From: Mucilaginibacter glaciei
Lineage (GTDB): Bacteria > Bacteroidota > Bacteroidia > Sphingobacteriales > Sphingobacteriaceae
NCBI RefSeq assembly: GCF_014773245.1
Contig: NZ_JACWMX010000008.1
Location: 124,001-188,000 of the forward strand
Length of the DNA stretch: 64,000 nt
Reading direction: 5' to 3'
Part shown: in pieces, positions 17,311 through 24,888 of the stretch
How the letters are laid out: each line of letters opens with the position of its first letter
How positions within the stretch are numbered: position 1 is the first letter of the stretch
Notes under the pieces: generated by a model
The model's input: only the letters and a program-made list of their open reading frames with translations
The model's database searches: none
What the model was told of the DNA's origin: nothing
Made by a program: the position numbers and the translations under genes

Positions 17311-17517
17311 TTATAAAGAGGCAATTATGGCCGATCTAAAAATGCTTTGAAGGAGATTTGTATGGTGACAAAGTGTAAACCCTGCTTTTTTGCAACTAAT
17401 TGATTTTTTGTTATTTAAGCGATTTTTTAACTGAAACGTGTAAACTTTTGTAAACCCATTTTATCATTTTTAGGTATTGGGACTACTATCAAACGGTAAT
17501 ATGCTATTTTAGCAATT

Positions 17518-18630
17518 ATGAGTGTAAAACCAGTTACCATCACCTCCGTAGATATTTACCGCTTCAGCATACCGATGGAACCGTTTACCATTGCCACGGG
17601 TACTATGCACCATGCACAGAACGTGTTCATCCGTATACATACCGATGTCGGCTTTTATGGCGTGGGCGAGTGCTCGGCCTTCCCGATGATTGTTGGCGAA
17701 ACCCAGGATACCTGCCTGGTGATGGCGCGCTACTTTGCTAAGCTTTGGAAAGAGCAGGATGCATTGGACATACCTGCCCGGATGCAGCAGCTTCATGATG
17801 CGGCAGCAGGTAATACCACCATTAAAAGCGCTTTCGATATGGCCCTTTATGACATTGCCGCCAAACATGCCCGTTTGCCGCTTTACCAATTTTTAGGGGG
17901 AGCCAAACGCGTGGTAGAAAGCGATATCACGATAGGTATAGGCACGCCTGAGGCAATGGCGGCGAAGGCAATCGAATTCAAAAAATCAGGAGCAAACATC
18001 CTGAAGGTAAAACTGGGTAAAGATGCCAAAAGCGATGTGGAACGGATCAGACAGATTCGCCAGGCGGTAGGCCCGGAAATGAGGATAAGGGTAGATGCCA
18101 ACCAGGGCTGGAGTTTTGACGACGCTGTTTTTACATTGCAGGCAATCGGCCCGTACGATATTGAATTTTGTGAACAACCGATGCGGACATGGTATGACGA
18201 CCGCTTGCCCGCGTTGATGAAACTATCGCCGGCAAAGATCATGGCCGACGAGAGCGTGTATAACCACCATGATGCCCGCAAGCAAATTGAAAGCAATAGC
18301 TGCCATTACATCAATATCAAAATGGCCAAATCGGGCGGGCTACTGGAAGCTAAAAAGATTCATGACATTGCTGCCCAACACGGCATCCCCTGTATGATGG
18401 GTGGGATGCTGGAAAGCCGGATTGCCCTAAGTGCCAAGTTGCATTTTGTATATGCCAGCCCCAATATTCAATTTTATGATATGGATACCTGCATGTTAGG
18501 CCACCTGGCCGACCCCTGCGTTGGCGGCGTAACCTACGACGGTTACAAACTGAATATCAGCGATGCTGTTGGGATAGGAGCGGATGCGGATGAAGCGTTT
18601 TTGGAAGGGTGCGAGAAGTGGAGTGTGTAG
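17518..18630 (+). CDS. Enolase-superfamily enzyme, dipeptide epimerase / muconate-lactonizing-enzyme type
   Basis: The 370-residue protein has the MLE-subgroup catalytic set: KVK at Lys163/Lys165, Asp193 in RVDANQGW, Glu219 in FCEQPM, Asp244 in MADESV and Lys268 in INIKMAKSGG. These residues bind Mg2+ and provide the two-base racemase/epimerase chemistry. The closest familiar function is L-Ala-D/L-Glu (or another dipeptide) epimerase, used in murein peptide recycling. The M20 dipeptidase convergent with it would be a fitting partner. Substrate specificity cannot be read from sequence, and o-succinylbenzoate synthase or racemase roles remain possible. A TATTTTAG word lies shortly upstream of the ATG. 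Confidence 0.82.
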   Translation: MSVKPVTITSVDIYRFSIPMEPFTIATGTMHHAQNVFIRIHTDVGFYGVGECSAFPMIVGETQDTCLVMARYFAKLWKEQDALDIPARMQQLHDAAAGNTTIKSAFDMALYDIAAKHARLPLYQFLGGAKRVVESDITIGIGTPEAMAAKAIEFKKSGANILKVKLGKDAKSDVERIRQIRQAVGPEMRIRVDANQGWSFDDAVFTLQAIGPYDIEFCEQPMRTWYDDRLPALMKLSPAKIMADESVYNHHDARKQIESNSCHYINIKMAKSGGLLEAKKIHDIAAQHGIPCMMGGMLESRIALSAKLHFVYASPNIQFYDMDTCMLGHLADPCVGGVTYDGYKLNISDAVGIGADADEAFLEGCEKWSV

Positions 18631-18641
18631 CCAAAGCAACC

Positions 18642-18751
18642 CTGTCATTTCGAAAGAGCGATAGCGAGGAGAAATCTTCTAAAAGCTTCAGGCGCACTTA
18701 CATGGTCGCGATGCAGTTGTAGAAGATTTCTCACTATCGTTCGAAATGACA
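18642..18751. repeat. Palindromic dispersed repeat, 'TGTCATTTCGAA...TTCGAAATGACA' type
   Basis: The ends TGTCATTTCGAAAGAGCGATAG and CTATCGTTCGAAATGACA are inverted copies. Inner arms GAGAAATCTTCTA and TAGAAGATTTCTC also pair. It fills the whole gap between two convergent genes, where it may serve as a terminator for both. Confidence 0.75.
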
Positions 18752-18754
18752 ACG

Positions 18755-20125
18755 CTATCTACTCAACTCCGCAAAGTATTTATGAAACAATGGAATAGTT
18801 TCAATCCCTTTGTAATAGTTAAATATATCGTATTTTTCGTTTGGCGAATGCAGGGCATCGCTGTCTAAACCAAAACCCATTAACACCGTTTTTAATCCCA
18901 GCTCGGCTTCAAATAAGGCTACGATAGGGATGCTGCCGCCGCCACGTGTTGGTATAGGATCTCTACCGAAAGATTCTGCAATGGCCTTTTGGGCGGCCTT
19001 GTAAGCCACGCTATCTGTAGGAGTAACTACCGGTTCGCCGCCATGGTGCGGGGTTACCTTCACTTTTACAGCTTTCGGGGCAATTTTCAGAAAATGATCT
19101 GTAAACAATTGCGTAATCTTTTCTGAAGTTTGGTTAGGCACCAGTCGCATCGAGATCTTCGCATTAGCTTTTGAAGGCAACACCGTTTTGGCACCTTCGC
19201 CAATGTAACCACCCCAGATGCCATTTACCTCTAAGGTTGGGCGGGTGCCGGTGCGCTCAAATGTGGTGTAACCCTTTTCGCCCCAAACTTCGGCAATATC
19301 CAGGTCGGTTTTATATTCAGCTTCGTCATACGGCGCGGCGTTTAGTTCGTTGCGTTCGGTTTCTGTCAGTTCGGTAACGTCGTCATAAAAACCGGGGATG
19401 GTGATGTGGTTGTTCTCGTCGTGCAATGAAGCGATCATCTTAGCCAGAATAGTTGCCGGGTTAGCCACTGCACCACCATAAACGCCGGAGTGCAGGTCGC
19501 GGTTAGGGCCGGTAACTTCCACTTCCAGGTATGATAAACCACGCAGGCCTGTTTCCAGCGACGGGTTCTCCATACTGATCATCGAGGTGTCGGAGATTAA
19601 CACCACATCGGCCTTTAAACGTTCCTTATTTGCTTTTACAAATACGCCCAGGTTGTTTGATCCTACCTCTTCCTCGCCCTCAATCATAAATTTGATATTG
19701 CAAGGCAGGGTGTTGGTTTGCATCATCAGCTCGAAAGCCTTTACGTGCATATAAAATTGACCCTTATCGTCGCAGGCGCCACGGGCATAAATCTTTCCGT
19801 CGCGTACGGTTGGCTCAAACGGCGGGGTTTTCCAAAGCTCTAAGGGGTCTGGTGGTTGTACATCGTAGTGGCCGTAAGTTAAAACGGTAGGCAAGGCAGG
19901 GTCAATTATCTTTTCGCCGTACACGATAGGGTAGCCAGCGGTTTGGCAAACTTCCACATTATCGGCACCGGCCTCGGTTAGTTTTTTGGCTACGTAATCG
20001 GCAGCGTTTAAAACATCCGTTTTATATTTGGGGTCGGCACTAACGGATGGGAAACGCAGCAGCTCAAATAATTCGTCAAGCAGGCGTTGTTTATTATCGT
20101 CTATATATTGCTTTATTACTTGCAT
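18755..20125 (-). CDS. M20 family metallodipeptidase
   Basis: A di-zinc peptidase of the CNDP/DUG1-like type, 456 residues from MQVIKQYIDDNKQR. I prefer this ATG (20125) over an in-frame start at 20146, because the -7 promoter box at 20144-20151 would leave the longer start untranscribed. Metal and catalytic motifs are visible: TYGHYDVQPPDP, GRGAC-like ARGACDDKGQ and MIEGEEEVGS. A C-terminal HSPNEKYDIFNYYKG segment carries the last zinc-ligand His. It hydrolyses dipeptides in the cytoplasm. It is convergent with the epimerase gene and may act in the same peptide-recycling route (inference). Confidence 0.9.
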   Translation of the reverse strand: MQVIKQYIDDNKQRLLDELFELLRFPSVSADPKYKTDVLNAADYVAKKLTEAGADNVEVCQTAGYPIVYGEKIIDPALPTVLTYGHYDVQPPDPLELWKTPPFEPTVRDGKIYARGACDDKGQFYMHVKAFELMMQTNTLPCNIKFMIEGEEEVGSNNLGVFVKANKERLKADVVLISDTSMISMENPSLETGLRGLSYLEVEVTGPNRDLHSGVYGGAVANPATILAKMIASLHDENNHITIPGFYDDVTELTETERNELNAAPYDEAEYKTDLDIAEVWGEKGYTTFERTGTRPTLEVNGIWGGYIGEGAKTVLPSKANAKISMRLVPNQTSEKITQLFTDHFLKIAPKAVKVKVTPHHGGEPVVTPTDSVAYKAAQKAIAESFGRDPIPTRGGGSIPIVALFEAELGLKTVLMGFGLDSDALHSPNEKYDIFNYYKGIETIPLFHKYFAELSR

Positions 20126-20143
20126 AGTAAATGTAATTTGAAG

Positions 20144-20151
20144 CAAATATA
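20144..20151 (-). promoter_or_regulatory. -7 box of the M20 dipeptidase gene
   Basis: TATATTTG on the minus strand, 18 nt before the chosen ATG at 20125. It decides the start codon of the downstream gene. Confidence 0.55.
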
Positions 20152-20201
20152 GTGTAGATTATTTGGAGCGGGTAGTGGCAGGCGTGTTTTATCAAAGAGA
20201 T

Positions 20202-20300
20202 TGTCATTTCGACGAAAGGAGAAATCCTGTTCGATTTGCACAGTTGCGGCTATGCATCTTGAACAGGATAACTCCTCGCTATCGCTCGTTCGATATGACA
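20202..20300. repeat. Palindromic dispersed repeat between dipeptidase and ybjQ genes
   Basis: TGTCATTTCGACGAAAGGAG at the left pairs with CGTTCGATATGACA at the right; inner arms ATCCTGTTC and GAACAGGAT also pair. It is related to the element at 18642-18751. Confidence 0.7.
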
Positions 20301-20311
20301 GTTATTATTCT

Positions 20312-20647
20312 TTACTCCGCTACCTTCTCTACAACTACCGCTGTACCGTAAGCCAAAACTTCTGTTATGCCCTGCATCACTTCGTTGGCATCGTAACGCA
20401 TACCGATGATAGCATTGGCGCCAATGGCCTGAGCGTGTTGGATCATCAGGTGGAAGGCTTCCTGGCGGGCGTTCTCGCAAAGCTCTACATAAACAGAAAG
20501 CCTGCCGCCGAACAGTGATTGTATGCCACCGGCAAAATTGCCCACAACGCTGCGGCTGCGTACCGTAATGCCGCGGATAACGCCTAAATGTTTAACAACT
20601 TTATAGCCATCTAAGGCGTTGCTGGTGGTGATGAGTGAAATATCCAT
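20312..20647 (-). CDS. YbjQ/UPF0145 family protein
   Basis: The 111-residue protein matches the UPF0145 (YbjQ, DUF74) family, once described as putative heavy-metal-binding: ITTSNALDGYKVVKHLGVI, then RSRSVVGNFAGGIQSLFGGR and ANAIIGMRYDANEVM. Family members assemble as beta-barrel pentamers; the physiological role is uncertain. It follows the alpha/beta hydrolase gene by 31 nt on the same strand, so they may be co-transcribed. Confidence 0.85.
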   Translation of the reverse strand: MDISLITTSNALDGYKVVKHLGVIRGITVRSRSVVGNFAGGIQSLFGGRLSVYVELCENARQEAFHLMIQHAQAIGANAIIGMRYDANEVMQGITEVLAYGTAVVVEKVAE

Positions 20648-20678
20648 GGTTTGTGTTTGTTGATGTATGGTTTAGAGA

Positions 20679-21599
20679 CTATTTCTTCAAAAATGTTACT
20701 ATCGCAGGGTTAACAATGCTGGTTTTATCTAAATGCGGCAGGTGCGCTGCATCTTCTACAGGTAAAAAATCGGTTTTTAAAACACTGCGTACCGAATCGC
20801 TGTAGTTGAACGGAACGGTTTTATCTTCTTTACCCCATATCAGCAACACCGGTTTTTTTACTGCATTCAGTCCTGCGTAAGTTACCCGGCCGTTGTAAGT
20901 GTAATTATAATTGGTAGATACCAGCGCATTCCGGAAGCCTTTATACTCCATCTGCGGTAAATAAAGCTTAACCCAGTCCGGGTGTAGCTCCGGATATAAA
21001 AAATCATCCATTTGGCCGTTGGCGCGGTCGGTAGATGTGATCGCTTCTTTAACATCAATTAAAAACTGTGGCATTTTCGATTTTTTGTTGACGTATGCCG
21101 GGTCTATCAACACTACTTTATTCACCAGGTCGGGGTAGGTGGCAGCAAAATCTGCAGCAACTATCCCACCGAAAGATACGCCTGCCATGCTTATCGGTTT
21201 TTTTAGATGTAGTGCCTCTATCAATTCAGATAGCTGGTCCATGTAGAGTTTCTGATTGTATAAAACGTCGGGCCTGTCGCTAAACCCGCGGCCATACATA
21301 TCATAACGCACTACCCGGAAGCCATTCTCTACCAAGTTTTCAAATGTACCATCCCAAATGTAATACGGTACGCTAAAGCCATGTATCAGTATCACCACCT
21401 TGCCCGTGTCCTGCCCGTCAATCTCGTAATGGGTTTGGCCAAGGTTTAAGGTGACATAACTGCCATTAGTGTTTTTTCTGACCAGTGGCGAGATTTCCTT
21501 ATGTTCTTTATTTTTTACAAAATATAAAAGGGCTATAGCGGCTACAGCAAAGATGAGCAACGCGATAACAGTTACGATTAAATTCTTAAGAAACTTCAT
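20679..21599 (-). CDS. Alpha/beta hydrolase with N-terminal membrane anchor
   Basis: Residues 8-28 form a single hydrophobic segment (LIVTVIALLIFAVAAIALLY) that should anchor the 306-residue protein in the inner membrane. The catalytic domain has VILIHGFSVPYYIWDG (oxyanion region), the nucleophile elbow GVSFGG, an acid after LLIWGKEDKTVPF and the catalytic His in DAAHLPHLDK. The fold resembles prolyl-aminopeptidase or haloperoxidase-type esterases; the substrate is unknown. Divergent from the DUF2520 gene. Confidence 0.85.
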   Translation of the reverse strand: MKFLKNLIVTVIALLIFAVAAIALLYFVKNKEHKEISPLVRKNTNGSYVTLNLGQTHYEIDGQDTGKVVILIHGFSVPYYIWDGTFENLVENGFRVVRYDMYGRGFSDRPDVLYNQKLYMDQLSELIEALHLKKPISMAGVSFGGIVAADFAATYPDLVNKVVLIDPAYVNKKSKMPQFLIDVKEAITSTDRANGQMDDFLYPELHPDWVKLYLPQMEYKGFRNALVSTNYNYTYNGRVTYAGLNAVKKPVLLIWGKEDKTVPFNYSDSVRSVLKTDFLPVEDAAHLPHLDKTSIVNPAIVTFLKK

Positions 21600-21682
21600 T
21601 CAAGGGGCGTAAAATTGGTAATAGGTTTAAAAAATAAAAGTAACAGAAATATTTAATTTAGCCCTCTAAAGTTACAGTTAAT

Positions 21683-22465
21683 ATGCGCATCACTATCATC
21701 GGTTCGGGTAATGTGGCTACCCACTTATCGGCGGCCTTTAAAAATGCCGGGCACCGGATAGTGCAGGTATACAGCCGCGACATGCACAATGCTGCATTGC
21801 TGGCTTACCATGTAGGCGCCACGGCGATTGATACACTGGATGATATTTCGCAAGATACCGATATATTCATTGTAGCTATAAAGGACGATGTGATAGGCGA
21901 TACCAGCAGCAGGTTAGCAAAGTACGATAAACTAATTGCCCATACATCCGGCGCGGTACATTTGGAAGCTATCAGGCATTATACAGAGCGTGCCGGGGTG
22001 TTTTACCCGTTACAAACATTTAGTAAAAGCAAAGAGTTGAATTTTAGAGAAGTGCCTTTATGTATTGAAGGAGCCGATGAGCGTATTACTAAAGAATTAG
22101 AAAAACTTGCCCGAACGGTAAGTAATAATGTTTACCGGGTAAGTTCGGCACAGCGAAAGGTTTTGCACCTGGCGGCGGTTTTCGCCTGTAATTTCACCAA
22201 TCATTTGTACGCTATTTCCAAACAATTACTGGCTAATAGCGACATGAGCTTTGATATGCTGCGCCCGCTCATAGCCGAAACTGCCGACAAAATAAAAGCA
22301 CATGCGCCCGAGACGGTACAAACCGGGCCGGCTATACGTAATGATGTGCAAACAATGGATACTCATTTGCAAATGTTGGATAACGAGCCCGACCTACGGG
22401 TGCTGTATACATTGTTAAGTCAGGATATTATCAAAAACCATAACAAGGCGGGCGGGGATAAGTAA
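21683..22465 (+). CDS. Rossmann-fold protein with DUF2520 domain
   Basis: The N terminus MRITIIGSGNVATHLSAAF is a GxGxxA-type dinucleotide-binding fold. The C-terminal half (FACNFTNHLYAISKQLL; RPLIAETADKI) matches DUF2520. The architecture resembles F420/NADP-dependent oxidoreductases and pyrroline-5-carboxylate reductase relatives, but no substrate is assigned. 260 residues is normal for this two-domain family. It precedes ferredoxin, iscX, kdsC and maf on the same strand; the ferredoxin seems to have its own promoter. Confidence 0.82.
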   Translation: MRITIIGSGNVATHLSAAFKNAGHRIVQVYSRDMHNAALLAYHVGATAIDTLDDISQDTDIFIVAIKDDVIGDTSSRLAKYDKLIAHTSGAVHLEAIRHYTERAGVFYPLQTFSKSKELNFREVPLCIEGADERITKELEKLARTVSNNVYRVSSAQRKVLHLAAVFACNFTNHLYAISKQLLANSDMSFDMLRPLIAETADKIKAHAPETVQTGPAIRNDVQTMDTHLQMLDNEPDLRVLYTLLSQDIIKNHNKAGGDK

Positions 22466-22471
22466 TTTTAT

Positions 22472-22479
22472 TACTTTTG
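22472..22479 (+). promoter_or_regulatory. -7 box directly upstream of the [2Fe-2S] ferredoxin gene
   Basis: TACTTTTG ends 5 nt before the ATG at 22485. If used, transcription would begin at or next to the start codon, giving a leaderless mRNA. Confidence 0.45.
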
Positions 22480-22484
22480 CCAAA

Positions 22485-22817
22485 ATGAATATTTTTAAAG
22501 TAACGATAAACTTTGAGGAAGCCGACCACGAAACCGTGGAACTGGCGATAGCTGAAGGGGAGTCTGTTTTGGACGTATGCCTGGAAAACGGCATCGATTT
22601 ACAACACAACTGCGGTGGTGTTTGTGGTTGCAGCACCTGCCATGTATATGTTAATAAGGGAATGGATTATATCCAGGAGATATCTGATAAAGAAGAAGAC
22701 TTTATTGACAGGGCCGTTAACCCGCGCATTACATCGCGCCTGGGTTGCCAGTGTATTATAATTGATGGCGATATCGAGGTCACTTTGCCCGATCAGTCGT
22801 CTTTTATGGGCCATTAA
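22485..22817 (+). CDS. [2Fe-2S] ferredoxin, adrenodoxin/IscFdx type
   Basis: The 110-residue protein carries CGGVCGCSTC, giving the C-x5-C-x2-C cluster motif, plus the fourth Cys in RLGCQC. An acidic surface (DKEEDFIDRA) is typical of adrenodoxin-type ferredoxins that donate electrons in Fe-S cluster assembly or to oxygenases. Proximity to iscX supports the Fe-S assembly role. No other isc or suf genes lie in the window. Confidence 0.9.
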   Translation: MNIFKVTINFEEADHETVELAIAEGESVLDVCLENGIDLQHNCGGVCGCSTCHVYVNKGMDYIQEISDKEEDFIDRAVNPRITSRLGCQCIIIDGDIEVTLPDQSSFMGH

Positions 22818-22819
22818 TT

Positions 22820-22895
22820 AGGTTTTACGTAGAACGTTTTACGTTTTACGTATTTAAATAGTAAAAACGTATAACTTCATACGTGTAACGTACAA
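22820..22895. repeat. Reiterated ACGTTTTACGT words between ferredoxin and iscX
   Basis: The gap holds GTTTTACGT, AACGTTTTACG and TTTTACGTATTTAAATAG followed by the complementary TAAAAACGTAT and TACGTGTAACGTAC. The words are self-complementary and can form a hairpin around TATTTAAATA. It is non-coding. Confidence 0.55.
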
Positions 22896-22901
22896 CATAA
22901 C

Positions 22902-23144
22902 ATGACAGACAACAAATTCGCGCTTCCGATACACTGGAATGACCACGAGGACATAGCCATGAGCCTTTACGAAAAGTTTGGCGATGATTTTGGCGAATCT
23001 AAAATATACCGTATCCGTTTTACAGAGTTGTTGGATTGGGTGCTATCCCTGCCAAACTTTGCGGGCACGCGCGAGGAATCGACCGAAGGCCACCTGGAGC
23101 AGATCCAAAGCGCCTGGGTTTACGAATGGCGCGATAACCAATAG
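22902..23144 (+). CDS. iscX: Fe-S cluster assembly accessory protein IscX-like
   Basis: The small acidic protein of 80 residues shares the IscX (YfhJ) pattern: IHWNDHEDIAMSLYEKFGDDF, IRFTELLDWVLSL and the closing EQIQSAWVYEW. IscX binds IscS and iron and modulates cluster assembly. It follows the ferredoxin gene by 84 nt of repeat sequence. Confidence 0.85.
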   Translation: MTDNKFALPIHWNDHEDIAMSLYEKFGDDFGESKIYRIRFTELLDWVLSLPNFAGTREESTEGHLEQIQSAWVYEWRDNQ

Positions 23145-23150
23145 TATCTA

Positions 23151-23183
23151 TGTGCAGATGTGCAAATTTCAGATATGCAGATG
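23151..23183. repeat. Reiterated GCAGATG words
   Basis: TGTGCAGATGTGCAAATTTC is followed by AGATATGCAGATG, a short degenerate tandem array in the iscX-kdsC gap. Non-coding. Confidence 0.4.
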
Positions 23184-23229
23184 CTTTGAAACCGGTAAAA
23201 TCATTCTTTAATGGGTGTAATATAATTTA

Positions 23230-23751
23230 ATGGAATCCTTTTTAAACAAGCTTAAAGATATCACCACTTTAATTTTTGATGTGGATGGCGTACTAACCGA
23301 TGGGTCGATTTTTGTGGCCGAGGATGGGGTGCAAAGCCGTGCTTTTAATATTAAAGATGGTTATGCTTTGCAATTGGCTGTTAAATGCGGTTACAATGTG
23401 GCGGCTATATCGGGCAGCAGGTCAAAAAGTGCATTATTCCGTTTAAATAGCCTGGGTATTAGCGATGTTTACATGGGTGCCCATACCAAAACCGAAAGGT
23501 TCAAGATCTACATTGAAGAGAAAAGCATCAACCCTGCCAATATCCTGTACATGGCCGATGATATCCCTGATCTGGGGGTGATGAAATTAGTAGGCCTGCC
23601 CGTTTGCCCGGCTGATGCCGCAGAAGAGATCAAAGCGATTTGCACCTATGTTTCGCCATTTGCAGGTGGTAAGGGCTGTGCGCGCGACATTATTGAAAAG
23701 GTAATGAAGATACAGGGTAAGTGGATGAGTGCCGAAGCGTATAGCTGGTAA
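23230..23751 (+). CDS. kdsC: 3-deoxy-D-manno-octulosonate 8-phosphate phosphatase, HAD family
   Basis: The 173-residue HAD phosphatase lacks a cap domain, as KdsC does. Motif I is LIFDVDGVLTDGS with Asp17 and Asp19, motif II lies in AAISGSRS, and motif IV is YMADDIPDLGVM. It would dephosphorylate Kdo-8-P in lipopolysaccharide inner-core synthesis. Other small HAD phosphatases are possible, but the length and the VCPADAAEEIK and FAGGKGCARDIIEKVM segments favour KdsC. Confidence 0.88.
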   Translation: MESFLNKLKDITTLIFDVDGVLTDGSIFVAEDGVQSRAFNIKDGYALQLAVKCGYNVAAISGSRSKSALFRLNSLGISDVYMGAHTKTERFKIYIEEKSINPANILYMADDIPDLGVMKLVGLPVCPADAAEEIKAICTYVSPFAGGKGCARDIIEKVMKIQGKWMSAEAYSW

Positions 23752-23756
23752 TTAAG

Positions 23757-23833
23757 ACCATGGTCAATAGTTGATAGACTACAGCAAAATATAATATGAA
23801 TTCCATGGACTATTAGCCATGGGCCATCGACCA
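23757..23833. repeat. Reiterated CCATGG/ATGGTC words between kdsC and maf
   Basis: ACCATGGTCAATAGTTGATAG is followed by CCATGGACTATTAGCCATGG and GCCATCGACC: variants of one word and its complement. Non-coding. Confidence 0.45.
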
Positions 23834-23836
23834 AAT

Positions 23837-24409
23837 ATGAGTAGCTTTCCAAAAATCATTCTCGCATCCAAATCGCCGCGCAGGCAGGAACTGTTACGAT
23901 TAATGGATCTCGATTTCAGGGTGGTATTAAAGGAAGTAGACGAAAGCTACCCCGAAGGACTATCACCCGCCGAAATTGCCCTATATATTGCTGCCAAAAA
24001 AGCCGAAGCCTTTGATGAAGATATTAACGAGGAGGTTGTTTTAACGGCTGATACCATTGTGGCTATTGACGGTTTGATACTGGGTAAACCCGAATCATCT
24101 GAACATGCGGTGGAAATGCTTCAACGTTTATCCGGCAAGGTACATGAGGTGTACACCGGTGTTTGTTTACTGCACAATCACCAATACAATAAATTTTACG
24201 ACAGGAGCGAAGTATTTTTCCGCAAATTGACCGATCACGAGATCCGTAGTTATGTGGACGAATATCAGCCGATGGATAAAGCCGGCTCCTACGGCATCCA
24301 GCAGCGCATCGGTTTGATTGGCATCGAACGCATTAATGGCTCTTATACTAACGTAGTAGGTTTGCCTACCGAAAAGGTTTATCAGCAATTGGTAAGGTTA
24401 AAGAATTAA
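23837..24409 (+). CDS. maf: Maf family nucleoside triphosphate pyrophosphatase (dTTP/UTP type)
   Basis: Starting at MSSFPKIILASKSPRRQELL (23837, 190 residues) removes six residues encoded by repeat sequence. The phosphate-binding ASKSPRRQ, the TADTIV and GKPESSEHA motifs and GSYGIQ all fit Maf. The enzyme hydrolyses non-canonical or dTTP/UTP nucleotides as a house-cleaning pyrophosphatase; in other bacteria Maf is linked to septum arrest. The GC-rich triple repeat follows directly. Confidence 0.92.
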   Translation: MSSFPKIILASKSPRRQELLRLMDLDFRVVLKEVDESYPEGLSPAEIALYIAAKKAEAFDEDINEEVVLTADTIVAIDGLILGKPESSEHAVEMLQRLSGKVHEVYTGVCLLHNHQYNKFYDRSEVFFRKLTDHEIRSYVDEYQPMDKAGSYGIQQRIGLIGIERINGSYTNVVGLPTEKVYQQLVRLKN

Positions 24410-24417
24410 AACCCTTC

Positions 24418-24875
24418 TCACTCGCTCGGCTCCTGCCGAGTGAGATTTATTATGAGGCCTCCGGCCGCAGCTTTTGTAGGTTTCGGCGGCCGGAGGCCGT
24501 ACAACAGTCGTCACGCGGCTGGAGCCGCGCGACTGCATATCTTTTCGCTAATCGCTTCGCAAAATGCCGTGCTTGTATAATAGACTTCCTCACTCGCCCG
24601 GCTCCAGCCGAGTGAGGTTTATTATAAGGCCTCCGGCCGCAGCTTTTGTTTCGGTGGCCGGAGACCGGAAAATAGTCGTCGCGCGGCTGGAGCCGCGCGA
24701 CTGCATATCTTTTCGCTATCGCTCGCGCAATGATGCACTTGGATGATAAATTTTCGCATCCGCTCGGCTCCTGCCGAGTGAGGTTTATTATGAGGCCTCC
24801 GGCCGCAGCTTTTGTAGGTTTCGGCGGCCAGAGGCCGTAAAATAGTCGTCACGCGGCTGGAGCCGCGCGACTGCC
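24418..24875. repeat. Three tandem copies of a GC-rich 166-172 bp unit containing three hairpins each
   Basis: Copies begin near 24418, 24589 and 24757. Each carries in order CTCGGCTCCTGCCGAG, GGCCTCCGGCCGC paired with CGGCGGCCGGAGGCC, and GCGCGGCTGGAGCCGCGC-like palindromes, joined by conserved GCAGCTTTTGT and AATAGTCGTC linkers. Copies 1 and 2 also share GCATATCTTTTCGCT. The base composition is far above the neighbouring genes. No open frame is conserved across copies. The array fills the gap between convergent maf and the M1 peptidase gene. Confidence 0.85.
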
Positions 24876-24888
24876 AAATAAATTCACT

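Noticed and set aside
24564..24852. Short frames on both strands in the GC-rich triple repeat
   Set aside because: They are not kept between the three copies of the repeat.
24418..24875. CRISPR array
   Set aside because: Units are about 170 bp with internal palindromes, not short repeats with unique spacers, and no cas genes are near.
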